The notes under the pieces are model-generated. The model searched no databases and was not told where the DNA came from. It was given only the letters and a program-made list of their open reading frames with translations. Both the position numbers and the translations under genes were made by a program. A stretch of 64,000 bases of DNA, taken from positions 682,001-746,000 of the forward strand of contig NW_024104445.1 of NCBI RefSeq assembly GCF_003945595.2, written 5' to 3'. This document shows positions 47,001 to 58,200 of this stretch, one piece after another. Numbering within the stretch: position 1 is the first letter of the stretch; every line of letters begins with the position of its first letter. The stretch comes from Pipra filicauda. Taxonomy: Eukaryota; Chordata; Aves; Passeriformes; Pipridae.

Positions 47001-50000
47001 AGTCTTGAGTGTAGATATTTCTACCAACACTGCAGTTCTCCATCCCTGCGCTCTGCTGGTGGTTTTAGGGCTGAAGGAGCCCCTTGAGACCTGCAGGGAC
47101 CATTTAATGTGGCAGCTGAAGACAGAATGAGCCCCTTGCAAGCCACTGCCTTAAATTAATTAGCTGCCAGCCTCCGGGAGGCTCCACTTGGGCTTGTGTC
47201 TGTCACTCCTTCCCGAGCCTGGGAGCTGATGGATTGGGAAGATGTGTGGTGGGAGCTCTGAGCTCCCCTCCCATCTGCCTGCACCGTTCCCCTGAGACCA
47301 CCAGGAGCCTTGGAAAATGCAGAAGCAGCAAACTGAAAGGCTGAAGGGACAGATTGATCCCTCGTGTCACTCTGTGCATTTGCTGCAGTTGTTTCAGTAG
47401 TTGCTCTCGAGCTTGGATTTCTGTCATTAGGAGATCTCAGAGCCCCTTCTGGTGCCTAAAGGGGCTCCAAGAGAGCTGGAGAGGGACTTTGGATATGGGA
47501 ATGGAGTAACAGGACAAGGGGAATGGGATCAAACTGAAAGAGAGTAGTTTTAGATGGGATGTTGGGAAGGAATTCCTCCCTGTGAGGGTGGGGAGGCCCT
47601 GGCACAGGTTGCCCAGAGAAGCTGTGGCTGCCCCTGGATCCCTGGAAGTGTCCAAGGCCAGGCTGGACGGGGCTTGGAGCAACCTGGGCTAGTGGAAGGT
47701 GTCCCTGCCCATGGCAAGGGTGGTTGGAACAATGTGATCTTCAAGGTGCCTTTTACCCAAACTGTTCTGGGATTGTTCTCTCAGTGCCCCTCCTGCAGAG
47801 ACACTCAGGGTGGGGGATCCCTGCAGGGGGGCTGGGAGAAGGAGCTCCATGTTGGGGTGGCCCAGGCTGACACTTGGCTCATGTCCCTTGTGGAGTTTGG
47901 GTTTGTAGGGCCTGAACTGCCCTGCCTGGGGAGGATGAGCTGCCCCAGAGCTCGGGGGGTCCTGCCTGGGGCTCACAAGCCGTGCCCTGTCTTATCCCTC
48001 CCAGCGGTGTTTGTGCACGTGGGAAATTAAGGATCACAGAGTCATTAAGGTTGGAAAGCACCTCCAGGATCACTGAGTCCAGCCTTTGGCCAACCACCAC
48101 CATGTCAACTAAACCATAGCACTAAATTCCATTTCCAGGGATTTCTTGAACACTCCCAGGGATGGTGACTTCACCGCCCGCTCCATGTGTTGGGCAGGAA
48201 AGGGAGAAAAACAAGTGAAATCTTCAAACTTCATTTTTTTTTTCTGTCTTCCTTTCCAGGATTCCAGACTCACCAGTTCAGATTTGACCCTGGGGCCACC
48301 TTGGACGTGGGAGGACCCCCAGGAGACCCTCAACCTCCAGCCTGATGGGAGCGCCCTGGCTTCACTCTCTGCTCACGAGATGCCATCAGCTGAGGAGGAG
48401 GAGGAGGGCAGCCTTTCTATTGAGGATGAAGGCTTTGAGCTGCTCAACTCCACCTATAATAAAATCACAGGCCCTGGCAGGCCAGGGCTGGGCAGGAGCA
48501 GCACGTGGGTCCATGGTCAAGGTTTGCTCCCTTTCTCCGTGGAGATTCCTGGGAACCTGGTGGTTCTTTTAACCTTTATTAGGGATACCTGTTATTATTA
48601 TTATTATTACTACATGTTATGATGTGGCTTTTATCCACCCAGGAGCCTCCATGAAGACACACAGAGCAGCCAAGAAGGACCTTCAGGAGGAGAACATCAC
48701 CACGGAGAAGCTGGCAGGGAACGCGGGCACTCGGCAGCAGCTCCCGCCTGGCAAACCCGGCCATGCCATCCCCAACCTGCTGCCCCACACCTTCCCCAAG
48801 GTCCTGGCAGCACGTCAGGCGGCTGCTCCCAAAGGACACGTGCCCAGAGGTCCTGTGAGGACAGCAGAGCTTCCTCTGGTAGCAGCCAGACCCGCTGTGC
48901 CGGGGCTCGGGGACGGCGCTGCCCGCGCAGGACACTCCGTCCCTGTGGTGGCACGTGGGCAGCAGGGTCATGTGAGACCAGGACCCCCAGGGCTGCCAGG
49001 ACCCCCAGGGCTGCCGGTGAGTGCTGGTGGTGATGGCTGAGGGAGGGGAGGGGGGGGGGGGAGCATTTCCCCCTGCACGGTGGGTGGTGGGCACAGCCTG
49101 CTGAGCTGCGGTGCCAGCGGTGCCATCAGCTCACGGGGAGAAGCTTTGCCCACCTTCTCTGGGCAAAGGAATCTTCTCCACGATGGGAAACCCCCTCTGT
49201 GCAGGCAGTGTGGGGCTGTGGCCCTGGCAAAGGTGTTTTGATGTCCCTGAAGGAACTGTAGAGGAGATGATTCCCTTATTCCTTCTCCCTAGAGATGATC
49301 TCAAGCCATTAAAATTAACCACGTTGTCGGTTTTCATTTCACCCTGGTCCTGCCCAAAGTCAAGCTGAGAGTCTCAGAGGGGGTCAGACCATCTCTTCCA
49401 GCCCCAGTTCCCGCTGGCATCACTGTCCTTTGCTTCTCTACCACTGCAACACCCCAAAATTGGTGCTGGTGCAAAGCAGAGCATTGAATTTCTCTTGAAA
49501 AAAGTTTCAATTATTTTTCACTTCATTCATCCACTGTAGGGGATGAAAAAAGGGGAATTAAAAAGAAAAAGAGAAACTTAGAATAGATAATTCTTTAGAG
49601 AAGTCCTGAGTCTTCGTTGAGAAGTAGCTGAGAAGTGTTTTACCTGTTTTCCCATGTTTGTTCCTTCTGCCAAAATCATTCTGTGATTTGGTTCCATTTG
49701 CTTAATAATTCCTCTAGAAAATTGTATTTCCTTCCCCCAGTGCCACTGCCAGGGGTGACCATGGGCACCTTCTCCTCCCCCCGGGGCTGACACCCACGTG
49801 GAAGTCTCGTGGCTGCCCTGGGGTTCAGGGGGGTCCTGCAGGGCAGGTCTCCACCCATGGCTGGGTTTATGGCTGTGTTCGAGGGACCCAGCACTAAATC
49901 CTTCATCCATGAGCCAGGCTTCACGGGATAACAGTTCCATTTAGGATTGTTAGCTTCCCCCCCAAACCATCTCCTCGCTGCTGCAGCTACTGCCTGCAAA

Positions 50001-53000
50001 AATAGAGGGAAGTGGCAAAAGGAACAGATGCTGAAGGATGAAAAAAATCCCAGGAGCAGAGGGAATGTCACAACATTTGACAGCCCTGCTGTCAGCAGGC
50101 AGGGGACACCCAGCCAGGAGGGGAATTGCTTTTCTCGCCTGTAGAAAGCTTGTTGAGGTTTTTTTTTCCCTCAATCCCGAGTATCCTGGGTGGAAACACA
50201 GGTACCAGCAGCTCTATCCCAGCATTAGGAGTAAGGGAGGAAGATGGAGAGGGAGTTTTTACAAGGGCATGGAGAGAAAGGACAAGGGGGAATGGCTTCA
50301 GACTGACAGAGAGTGGGTTTAGATGGGATACTAGGAAGAAATTCTTCCCTGTGAGGGTGGGGAGGCCCTGGCACAGGTTGCCCAGAGAAGCTGTGGCTGC
50401 CCCATCCCTGGAAGTGTCCAAGGCCAGGTTGGATGGGGCTTGGAGCAACCTGGGCAAGAAGGAATTCTTTTGGGGAGAACAATCAGTCTCAGAACCTCCC
50501 CAGGGACGGGGTGGACTCCCCGTGGCTGGAGGTGTTCAGGACACAGTGGACAGGGTGCTGCACCATCTCCTCTGGGCTCCCTCCCCCACAGAGCTTGGAC
50601 CAGATGATCTCCTGAGGGTCCTCCCAACCTGGGTCGTCCCACGGTCCTGGGATTTGGTTTGCTGGGGGTCAGGCTGCTGAGCACCCCGGGTTCCAACACC
50701 CTGCAGCCACCCAGAGAGCCATCCTGGCACCTCAGGTGTCCCTGCCCCCTCCAGGCACCAGGGGCAGGGAGAAGAGGGGAGAGGAAATCAGGGAGAAGAA
50801 ATCCAACCCAGCACAGCCAAGCCTGGCTCTCCTTGCCCTGGAGCCACTGCAGCTTCTGCACAGTCACCGTGGCCAAGCTGAGGAGACAAAGACACTTGTG
50901 GCCACAGGGGGAGGGGCTGATGTGTCCTTCCATCCTGACACGTCCTTCTGGCCTGTTGTGTCCCTCTGTCCTGACATATCTTTCTGTCCTGTTGTGTCCC
51001 TCTGTCCTGCTTCTTTCATTTCTTCCATTTTGGAACAGGTTGCCCCATCCCTGGAAGTGTCCAAGGCCGGGTTGGATGGAGCTTGGAGCAACCTGGTCTA
51101 GTGGAAGGTGTCCCTGCCAATGGCAGGGGTAGAACTAAATGATCTTTAATGTCCCTTCCCAGCCACCCCAGTGTGGGATTCTGTGTAGGACTGAAGCTCT
51201 GTGGTGGCACATGCCAGGCATGAGCCATAATTTTGGCTAAAATATGAACCAAGCCTGGCAACCTTCCCTGATGTTGGGTTGCTGCTCCCCAGGCTGAGGA
51301 CAGGTGGGCTCTGGGGGCCCATAAAAGGGGAACTGGGCTTTAGATTTGGGCACTTCAGGTGATGAGAGTCCCTTTGGTGAAGCATCTCTTCGTGCCAAAG
51401 CTGCTCCTGCCCATCCTGTCGGCACAAGGGCTGTGCTGGGGGTTACTCATTCCCTGTGGATTCCCAGCCTTGCTCCAGGCTCAGCCCAGGCTGTCTGCAA
51501 GCTCAGACCAAGTCTGGGGGCTGTAACTGAAGCTGTCAAAGGCTCAGCTCTGCAGCACAGAGGGGTGGGTGCTGTGCCACAGCCCGGTGGGTTGGCAGTC
51601 CCTGCCGAAGTCTTCCAAGGGGATTCCTGTTCTCCAGAACAGCCAGGATCTCCCACCTGGCTGTTCTGCCCAGACATGCTTTGATAAGCCCTCAAGTGGG
51701 GTCCTCTCTTGACCAAAATGTGCATTTTTGCCTCGAGCTGGGCCAGCTCAGAGCTCCAGTTACAGCAGCAGGTCTTTGTGTCCTCGTCCAAACTACTGTT
51801 TGGGTGATGGCCCTGATCCAACTTTATGGGATTTTTTTTTTCCTAGCACGCTGCCTTTCCTCACCAGGTGTCAGGAGATGTGCTCCTGCTCCCTGGCCAT
51901 GTGGTGCAGAGCATTTCTGGAGTGGGTGCCTCAGGATTGTGCTGCTCAGCCACCCAAGCAGAGCTGGCTGCTGGTGCCAGGGCAGGAGCGGCATAAACCA
52001 GGGGACACTTTCAACCCCGCTGGTTTTTGGGGTGTTTCCTGGTGACTTGGTGCTGCTGGTTTGCTCTGAACCAGCTATTTCAGTTCCTGCTTCCCTGGAG
52101 CTGTGGCACTGCTCACCCAGTCCCTGTGGGATCCCCCTTTGGGGTGACACAGCTCTTCCCCTTTGCCTTTCAGGGCTGTCCTGGCAGACGGGGACTGGTG
52201 GGGCCCAAAGGAGACAAAGTGAGTATCCAGAAAATTAGGGGAATGTGGGGTGTGGGGTTTAGGGTCCAGGACAAATATCATGCATGGTTTGGGTTGGTTT
52301 GGGTGTTTTTCATCAAGACAGCAGTGGCAGCTTCTGAAGCTGCAGGGTGGTGGCCCTTCCTGTGCATTTGGAAGAGGAAGGAACTGGTTTTAGTGGGTGC
52401 TTTAAGCCCAGGCTCAGGACTGAGCTCAGGACAAGCTACTGTCTCTCCTCTGAGCCACTTAATGGCTCTGCAGAGGCAGCAGAGCCAGGAGATGGAGCAG
52501 CTTTAGCTCAGATCCCCCGGAGAAAGGATGAAAAGCCCCCTGTTATATCCATGGAATCATCTCAGAGGGACATCTGTCCTCCAACCCTGCCTTGGTGAGA
52601 CCCAGGACTGCCCTTCCTCCTCCAGAAACCCTCTGTGCAGCAGCCACATGGCTCAGCCTGGTCTCCTACTGCACTGGGAGATGCTTGGGGATGGTCTGCA
52701 TTGAGGGTGGTGCCCCAGTGTCCCCACCAGCAGCCTCCTGCCCACCTCTGCACAGCACTTCCCATCTTCCCCAAGCTGTGGAGGGGCAAACTCGTTGCCC
52801 CACCCAATGTCTGTCACCAACAGCTTCTGTACTGGTGGGGTTTAGATGGGCCCAGGCACAGGAACATGTGTGGAAAGCTCATTTTGCTTTCCCCCTTTCC
52901 GGGGTTATTTAGATCCCAAGAGCTGGTTTGAAGCCCAGAACGTGCCCCACTCTGACCCGGGTCAGAACCTGTGCTGACTGTTAAACCTCTGGCTGGTTTC

Positions 53001-55235
53001 AAGGTATTTCTAAGGTGTCCCTTGTCTCCCCAGGGATACCCTGGAGCTGTGGGCAGGACAGGCCCCCCAGGTGACCCAGGCCCTGTGGGCATCCCTGGTG
53101 TGCCCACCATCGTCCTCTGGAGGAACTCCAGGGAGGACTGGCAGACCTTCACGGTGAGTTACAGCCGTGGTGGGCTCAGGGAGCTCCACTCACACCTCCC
53201 CAGCAGCTTCCTCTGCTCTGCTGGGAGCAAGGGATCCCCCAGTTTGAGATTCCTTGTGTGTTGGGTGGGAGGTGAGGGCAGAGGGAAGGTGCCAAGGAAG
53301 GAGGTGCAGCTCCATGGACAGCTGTCCGTGGGATCAGCATGTCCTCTGTTCCCAGCAGTGCTGTCCCTCTGTCCCCTGGGACTGACCAGGCAATCTTGGC
53401 TCCCCATGGTCCACACTCATCCATCCCCTCCCTGGGATGGTTCATGCCCTACCTCTCTCTGCAGGACAGGGCCCAAGGCAGACCCAAGCCATGCAGAAAA
53501 CAGCCCTTCTCCTGCTCTGTGTTACAAATCACAACCTCTCCCAGCATCCTGCTGCTCCCCAGGGTTTGTGCCCATCAAGCTTCTTGCTGAGACATTTCCT
53601 CACCTGATCCCTGCTGCTGTGGGGAGCACAGGAGCAGGATGGGACCTGTGGGGAGCACAGGAACAGGATGGGACCTGTGGGGAGCACAGGAGCAGGATGG
53701 GACCTGTGGGGAGCACAGGAGCAGGATGGGACCTGTAGAGAGCACAGGAGCAGGATGGGACCTGTAGAGACCACAGGAGCAGGATGGGACCTGTGGGGAG
53801 CACAGGAGCAGGATGGGACCTGTGGGGAGGCAGCAGTGCCTCAGCCACTGCATGGTTGGATGCAGAACTCCATGGGATGACTCCAAAACTCACTGCAACA
53901 ACCCAGGCAGCATCACTTAGGATCCCCAGCTCCTGACAGCACACTGGGATTAGGCTTCATTTCAAACTCCCTGTGGAGCCTGGCCTGATCCAGGCAGGGC
54001 AAGAGCTGAAGGCATTGGGTTTCTAACTGCCTCAGGCACTTTTCCAACCTGGGCTGGAGCTCCCTGGGGTGGGAATGCTCTGTGTGTTGTGTGCCTGTAA
54101 TGGCCCTCTGGAACTGCAGCCTGGCAGAACAGTATCAGTGGCAGGGCAGTGCAAGGGGCAGAGCAATGGGCTGGTGAGAGCTCAGGCTCCATCTCCAGCT
54201 CTCTGAACTCTTCTGTGACCTTGGGCAGGACTTTTGCCTTCTCTACAGCTCATTCATTGCTGAAGAGCTATCATTGCATCCTCTGCTCCAGGGCAAATGC
54301 CTGGAATTCCGGGGAGAGGATGCAGTGGGGGGGATCTCTGCTCTGCCAGCACAGCACACCCCGAGGCAGGAGGAGGATGGCTCTGTGCTGGTCTGGCTCT
54401 GAGCTGGGATTCACCCAGCAGAAGCCCTTTTGTGGTTTTGTGTTGGATTGGATCAAAGCAGAGGAGATCAGGAGATGAGATTCCTCCTGGGAAGCACAGC
54501 AGAGCTGATCATTGGGAGACACTGGAGAACCTGCACATTGTCCTGCCCTCCTGCCGCTCCAGAGCAGGTGCTGCGCTGGTGCCAACGCTCCCAAACCCCA
54601 CTGCGGGCTCACAGAACATGCAGGGACGAACAGGGATGGGGGGAGAGGGCCGGAGGTGCCGGCTGGAGGAATCCTGCCGTGCCGGAGAGCATCTCCCCGC
54701 CGGGGTGATCCCTTCCTCCCAGGTTGGACGCTTGCAGCATCCATCCCTGCTGGCAGGGCACGCTCACAGCGCTCCGCGGAGCTGCCGCCGCTCAGTCAGA
54801 ATTCCTTTGTTGTTGTTGTTGTTGTTTTCTTCCCTGCCTGTATTTGGAAAGACACCTCAGGCTTTATTCTTCTGCTGGAGAACCGTCCGTGCCTGTGGCT
54901 GTTGCCGTGATTTCGGTGCTGTCCCAGCTCCTGCGGCCGCGGGGATGCCGGAGGGAGCTCGGCAAGCGGGAGCTGGAGCGCTGCGGGTCCCGGCCCGGGG
55001 GCTCTCCCGGCGTTTTCCCGGCTCTGCTGGCCCGGTGCCGACCTGGAGGGGAAGGCAGTGTCTGGCGGGGGTGACCCGGGCCACCGCAAAGCCCCGCAGG
55101 GCCATTGTGTCGGTGGCCGAGTGACCCCGCGGCGCTTTGCCCGGCGGCAGGAAACGGGAGCGCAAAGCCGCGGGCTGGGCTCTGCTAATCCCCGCTGAGA
55201 CAGCGCGGGGGGGAAAGGCCGGGGGCGGGGGAGCC

Positions 55236-55283
<48 letters not shown>

Positions 55284-58200
55284 GCAGCCCTGCACAATGC
55301 GGGGGCTTGGGGCAGCGCTGCTGTCGTGGTTTGGGAGCCAGAGGGGGTGTCCTGGGATCTGTTGTTGGATCAGGCTCCGGGAATGCAGGTCAGAGGAGCT
55401 GCCTCTCCGAGTCAGGGATATAGTGCAGGAAAAGAGAGGGACATGGGGACTGTCCCAGAGCATTTGTGGTTGTTGTGGTGCTCAGCAACCCCTCCTGCTC
55501 TTTTTCAGTAGAAAAAAACCCTTTGCTGTTCATGGGAATTAAGGAAAACCGGCTCAAGGCCGCTGTGATTCCACCCCAAACCCCTGCCCTGTGTTTTTGT
55601 TCACAATGCATTGATGGAGTTCGGGTTTGCCAAGAATTCCTGGTGTAACTGGAGGGGCAGGAACTGCTCCTGGTTTGTTCTGTCAGCACTGACTTTGGTA
55701 GGAGTGGAGTTCCCAAGGCCCCCAGGGAAGGAGGAAGGAGAACTGGAGCTTCCAGAGTTATTGGGGAGCCTAATCTGCAGTGCCAGAATCCTTTCTTTTT
55801 ATCCATCCCAATCCCTTTAACAGCAGGAGGACAGGCTGGGAAATGGGGACTGGGGAACTCGGAGTGAAGGAAAATATTGCTCCATGTGAAAAGGAGGGGA
55901 ATTTTAGGGATGTGCTGCTTCTGTGGGGCCAGCAGCTGCCATGGGGAGGGTGACACAGGGGGGGGGGTCATGGGGTGGGGTGGGAAGGGTGACATAGGGT
56001 AGGGTGGCCATGGAGAGGTTAAGGAGGGTGACACAGGGTGGGGGGTCATGGTGGGGTGGGGGGGTGGGGAGGGTGACACAGGGTGGGGGGGTCAGGGAGG
56101 GGCTGGGGAGGGTGACACAGGGTGGGGGGGTCAGGGAGGGGCTGGGAGGGTGACACAGGGTGGGGGGGTCAGGGAGGGGCTGGGGAGGGTGACATGGGGT
56201 GGGGTGTATCACAGGGTGGTGGTCATGGGGTGACTGTAGAGGGTGTCCCAGGATGGGGTGGCCATGGGGTGGTGGACTGGGGAGGGTGACACAAGGTGGG
56301 TATCCAAAGCTGCTCCCTACAAGGCTGCAGGCCCTGTTCCCAGGCTGGAGTTTTCCAGGAGCACAGATCCCACGTGGATCTGTGGATCCCCATCCTCCAT
56401 CCTCTCCCTTCCCAGCGCTCCCCCTGCCCCATCCTGCAGCGAGCAAAGCACTCACTGTTTCCTGCTGACATTCCAGAAGCCAATTAATTTCTCTCCCCTC
56501 TCCTTGGCATCTGGCGTTCCTGAAATCCGAGTTCACGTCTCACGTGGGAGTTTTTTTTTTCCCCCTCCCTTTCTAAAGGTTGGATTATTTTTTATTTTTT
56601 TTTTTGGAAGCCTAATGAAATAATATCCTGTCCTGAGTGAACCTGAGTTCACTGATTCCTGAGACAAGGCAAAAGCATTGGCTGGGCTCCAACCTCCTCC
56701 TCCTCCTCCAGAAAGTTTTTATGTGAGCAGCTTTTGAGGGAAATGAGAAGTGGCTGGACAGGAGGAGCATGGAGGCCTGGCAGGGACTGCACTCTAATCA
56801 ATTTGGGATCAACTTAAAAGGAGCAGGGATGCCTGGAGTGGTGTTAGAGCTGGATAAATGCATCCATCCATCATCTGTCCCTGAGAGCCCTGCTCATTGC
56901 TTGGAAATATTTCCATATGTTGAAAGGTCTGTGTTTATTTTGCTTAATGAGTTTCTTGGCTTTTCCCCTTCTCTCTCCTCCGGTGTCGGAGGAAAGATCT
57001 TTGGAGCAGGGGGCAGGAGGGGGTTTCCAGGTGCTGGGAAGCACGTAGGGACCCTGCCCCTCCTGCTGCCTGGGATTGGGGTGATGGACAAGGAGAGGCT
57101 TTTCCTAACCTTTGGTGCCAGTCAGGATTTGGAGGAGCTGCCTGGACCACGGGTCTGGGCTCACCATGGGAAGGAGGAGGAGGAGGAAAGGTGGGATTTT
57201 GCCTCCTGAGTGCTGCTGGGAGGGAGGAGGATGGCTGGTAACTGGAGAGAGACATTTAATTTCCTGGCCATGCCCCAAAACTTGGGAAAACCAGCTTGGA
57301 AGTGTCCAGAGAGGAGGAGGCTGCACCGTGAGGCTTTAGGGCCTTTGAGATAGGATGGGATCAGCTGTGGTTGGGATGGGATTAATCCACCCTGGGGCTC
57401 TTGGGGGACTTTTTTTCTTCTTTGTGGTCATCTGGTCTCCTAAGGAATTGGAGGTGCAGGAAAGATTTGGCTGCTGGGAGCAGTGAGGGGCAAACCTGCC
57501 CGACAAAACTACCTGGGAAAACCTCCTCTAGGTTTTCCACGAGGATGGAGGAGATTCCTCACCTGGGGCAAACTGCAGTGTCAGAACAGCTGGTTTGGTC
57601 CAACCTGGGCTAAACATGACCTGTGCTCACCAACATCTTTCTGACCTTCCCACTTGCCAAACATTTGTGGTGCCCCAAGGCTGCAGGGCATCCACGGGGA
57701 AGCTGAATGTCCCCAAACCCCAGAAGAAGTGGGCTCTCTGTCTGAATTTCCTAATGAAGGCAGTAATTCCTTATTTCCTACACGTTACCCTCAGATTAAA
57801 CCTTCTCCCGTGACTTGTGTGCACATGGGATGAAATAAATAAGAGAATTAGAGGAGTGGTTCATTGCTGTGTCTTCCCAAGGCAAGGGAAAAGACTTCAA
57901 AGGCAACAAAAAAAAGGGATTTGGGATTTTTTTTGTTAACATTTTGCTTTTTTTCCCCCATATTCCCTTTTTCCCTCCATTTTCCTTTCAGCAATCATCA
58001 TTTTACCAACTTCTGCACGCAGGCTGGCCCGTGAGTATCACTGGTGACTTTTTGTGGTGGGGTTTTTCCTTGGCTTGGCTGCTGAGTTTTCCTTGATCTG
58101 TCTTACCAATGTTTTTTTGTTTTCTTTTCAATCCAGAGAAAACCCGGAGCCCCTGGACCCCCAGGGCATCCAGGGAAAACAGGAGCACCTGTAAGTGAGA

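Larger units (their letters stand above)
36482..48259. other. Large intron between exons E and F
   Basis: 11.8 kb with both borders in phase 0. It holds seven CR1 fragments or clusters, one pyrimidine array, a CpG-rich patch and AT-rich unique DNA. Type V/XI genes have alternatively used exons in the variable region, so small exons could be hidden here, but none is convincing. Confidence 0.65.
49017..52173. other. Intron between exons G and H
   Basis: Contains CR1 pieces and the right inverted duplicate; the rest is unique. Phases on both sides match (0/0), so no missing exon is required. Confidence 0.65.
54640..55310. promoter_or_regulatory. Intronic CpG island before the major helix
   Basis: CpG-dense, GC-rich sequence inside the intron between exons I and J. 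For example, the 60 bases from 54,961 hold eight CpGs, while surrounding intron sequence has almost none. Dense CpG persists to about 55,220 and is followed by a TCTG microsatellite. CpG islands usually mark promoters. Its place between the N-terminal domain exons and the helix exons would suit an internal promoter, but strand, start site and activity cannot be read from sequence alone. Confidence 0.6.
53154..57991. other. Intron between exons I and J
   Basis: 4.8 kb free of CR1 but rich in minisatellites, with the CpG island in its middle. Phase 0 on both sides. 56,290-57,990 appears unique, with short homopolymer runs. Confidence 0.65.

Noticed and set aside
53575..53944. Minus-strand Cys/Ser/Pro repeat protein
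   Set aside because: Translation of the 29-base minisatellite in three frames; no start context or conserved fold.
55297..55388. Signal-peptide-like start (MRGLGAALLSWFG) with a donor at 55,389 next to the CpG island
   Set aside because: The donor would be phase 2, which does not match exon J or K (phase 0). Not enough to call an alternative first exon.
55904..56536. Minus-strand Pro/His/Cys-rich frame
   Set aside because: Translation of the G-rich minisatellite.
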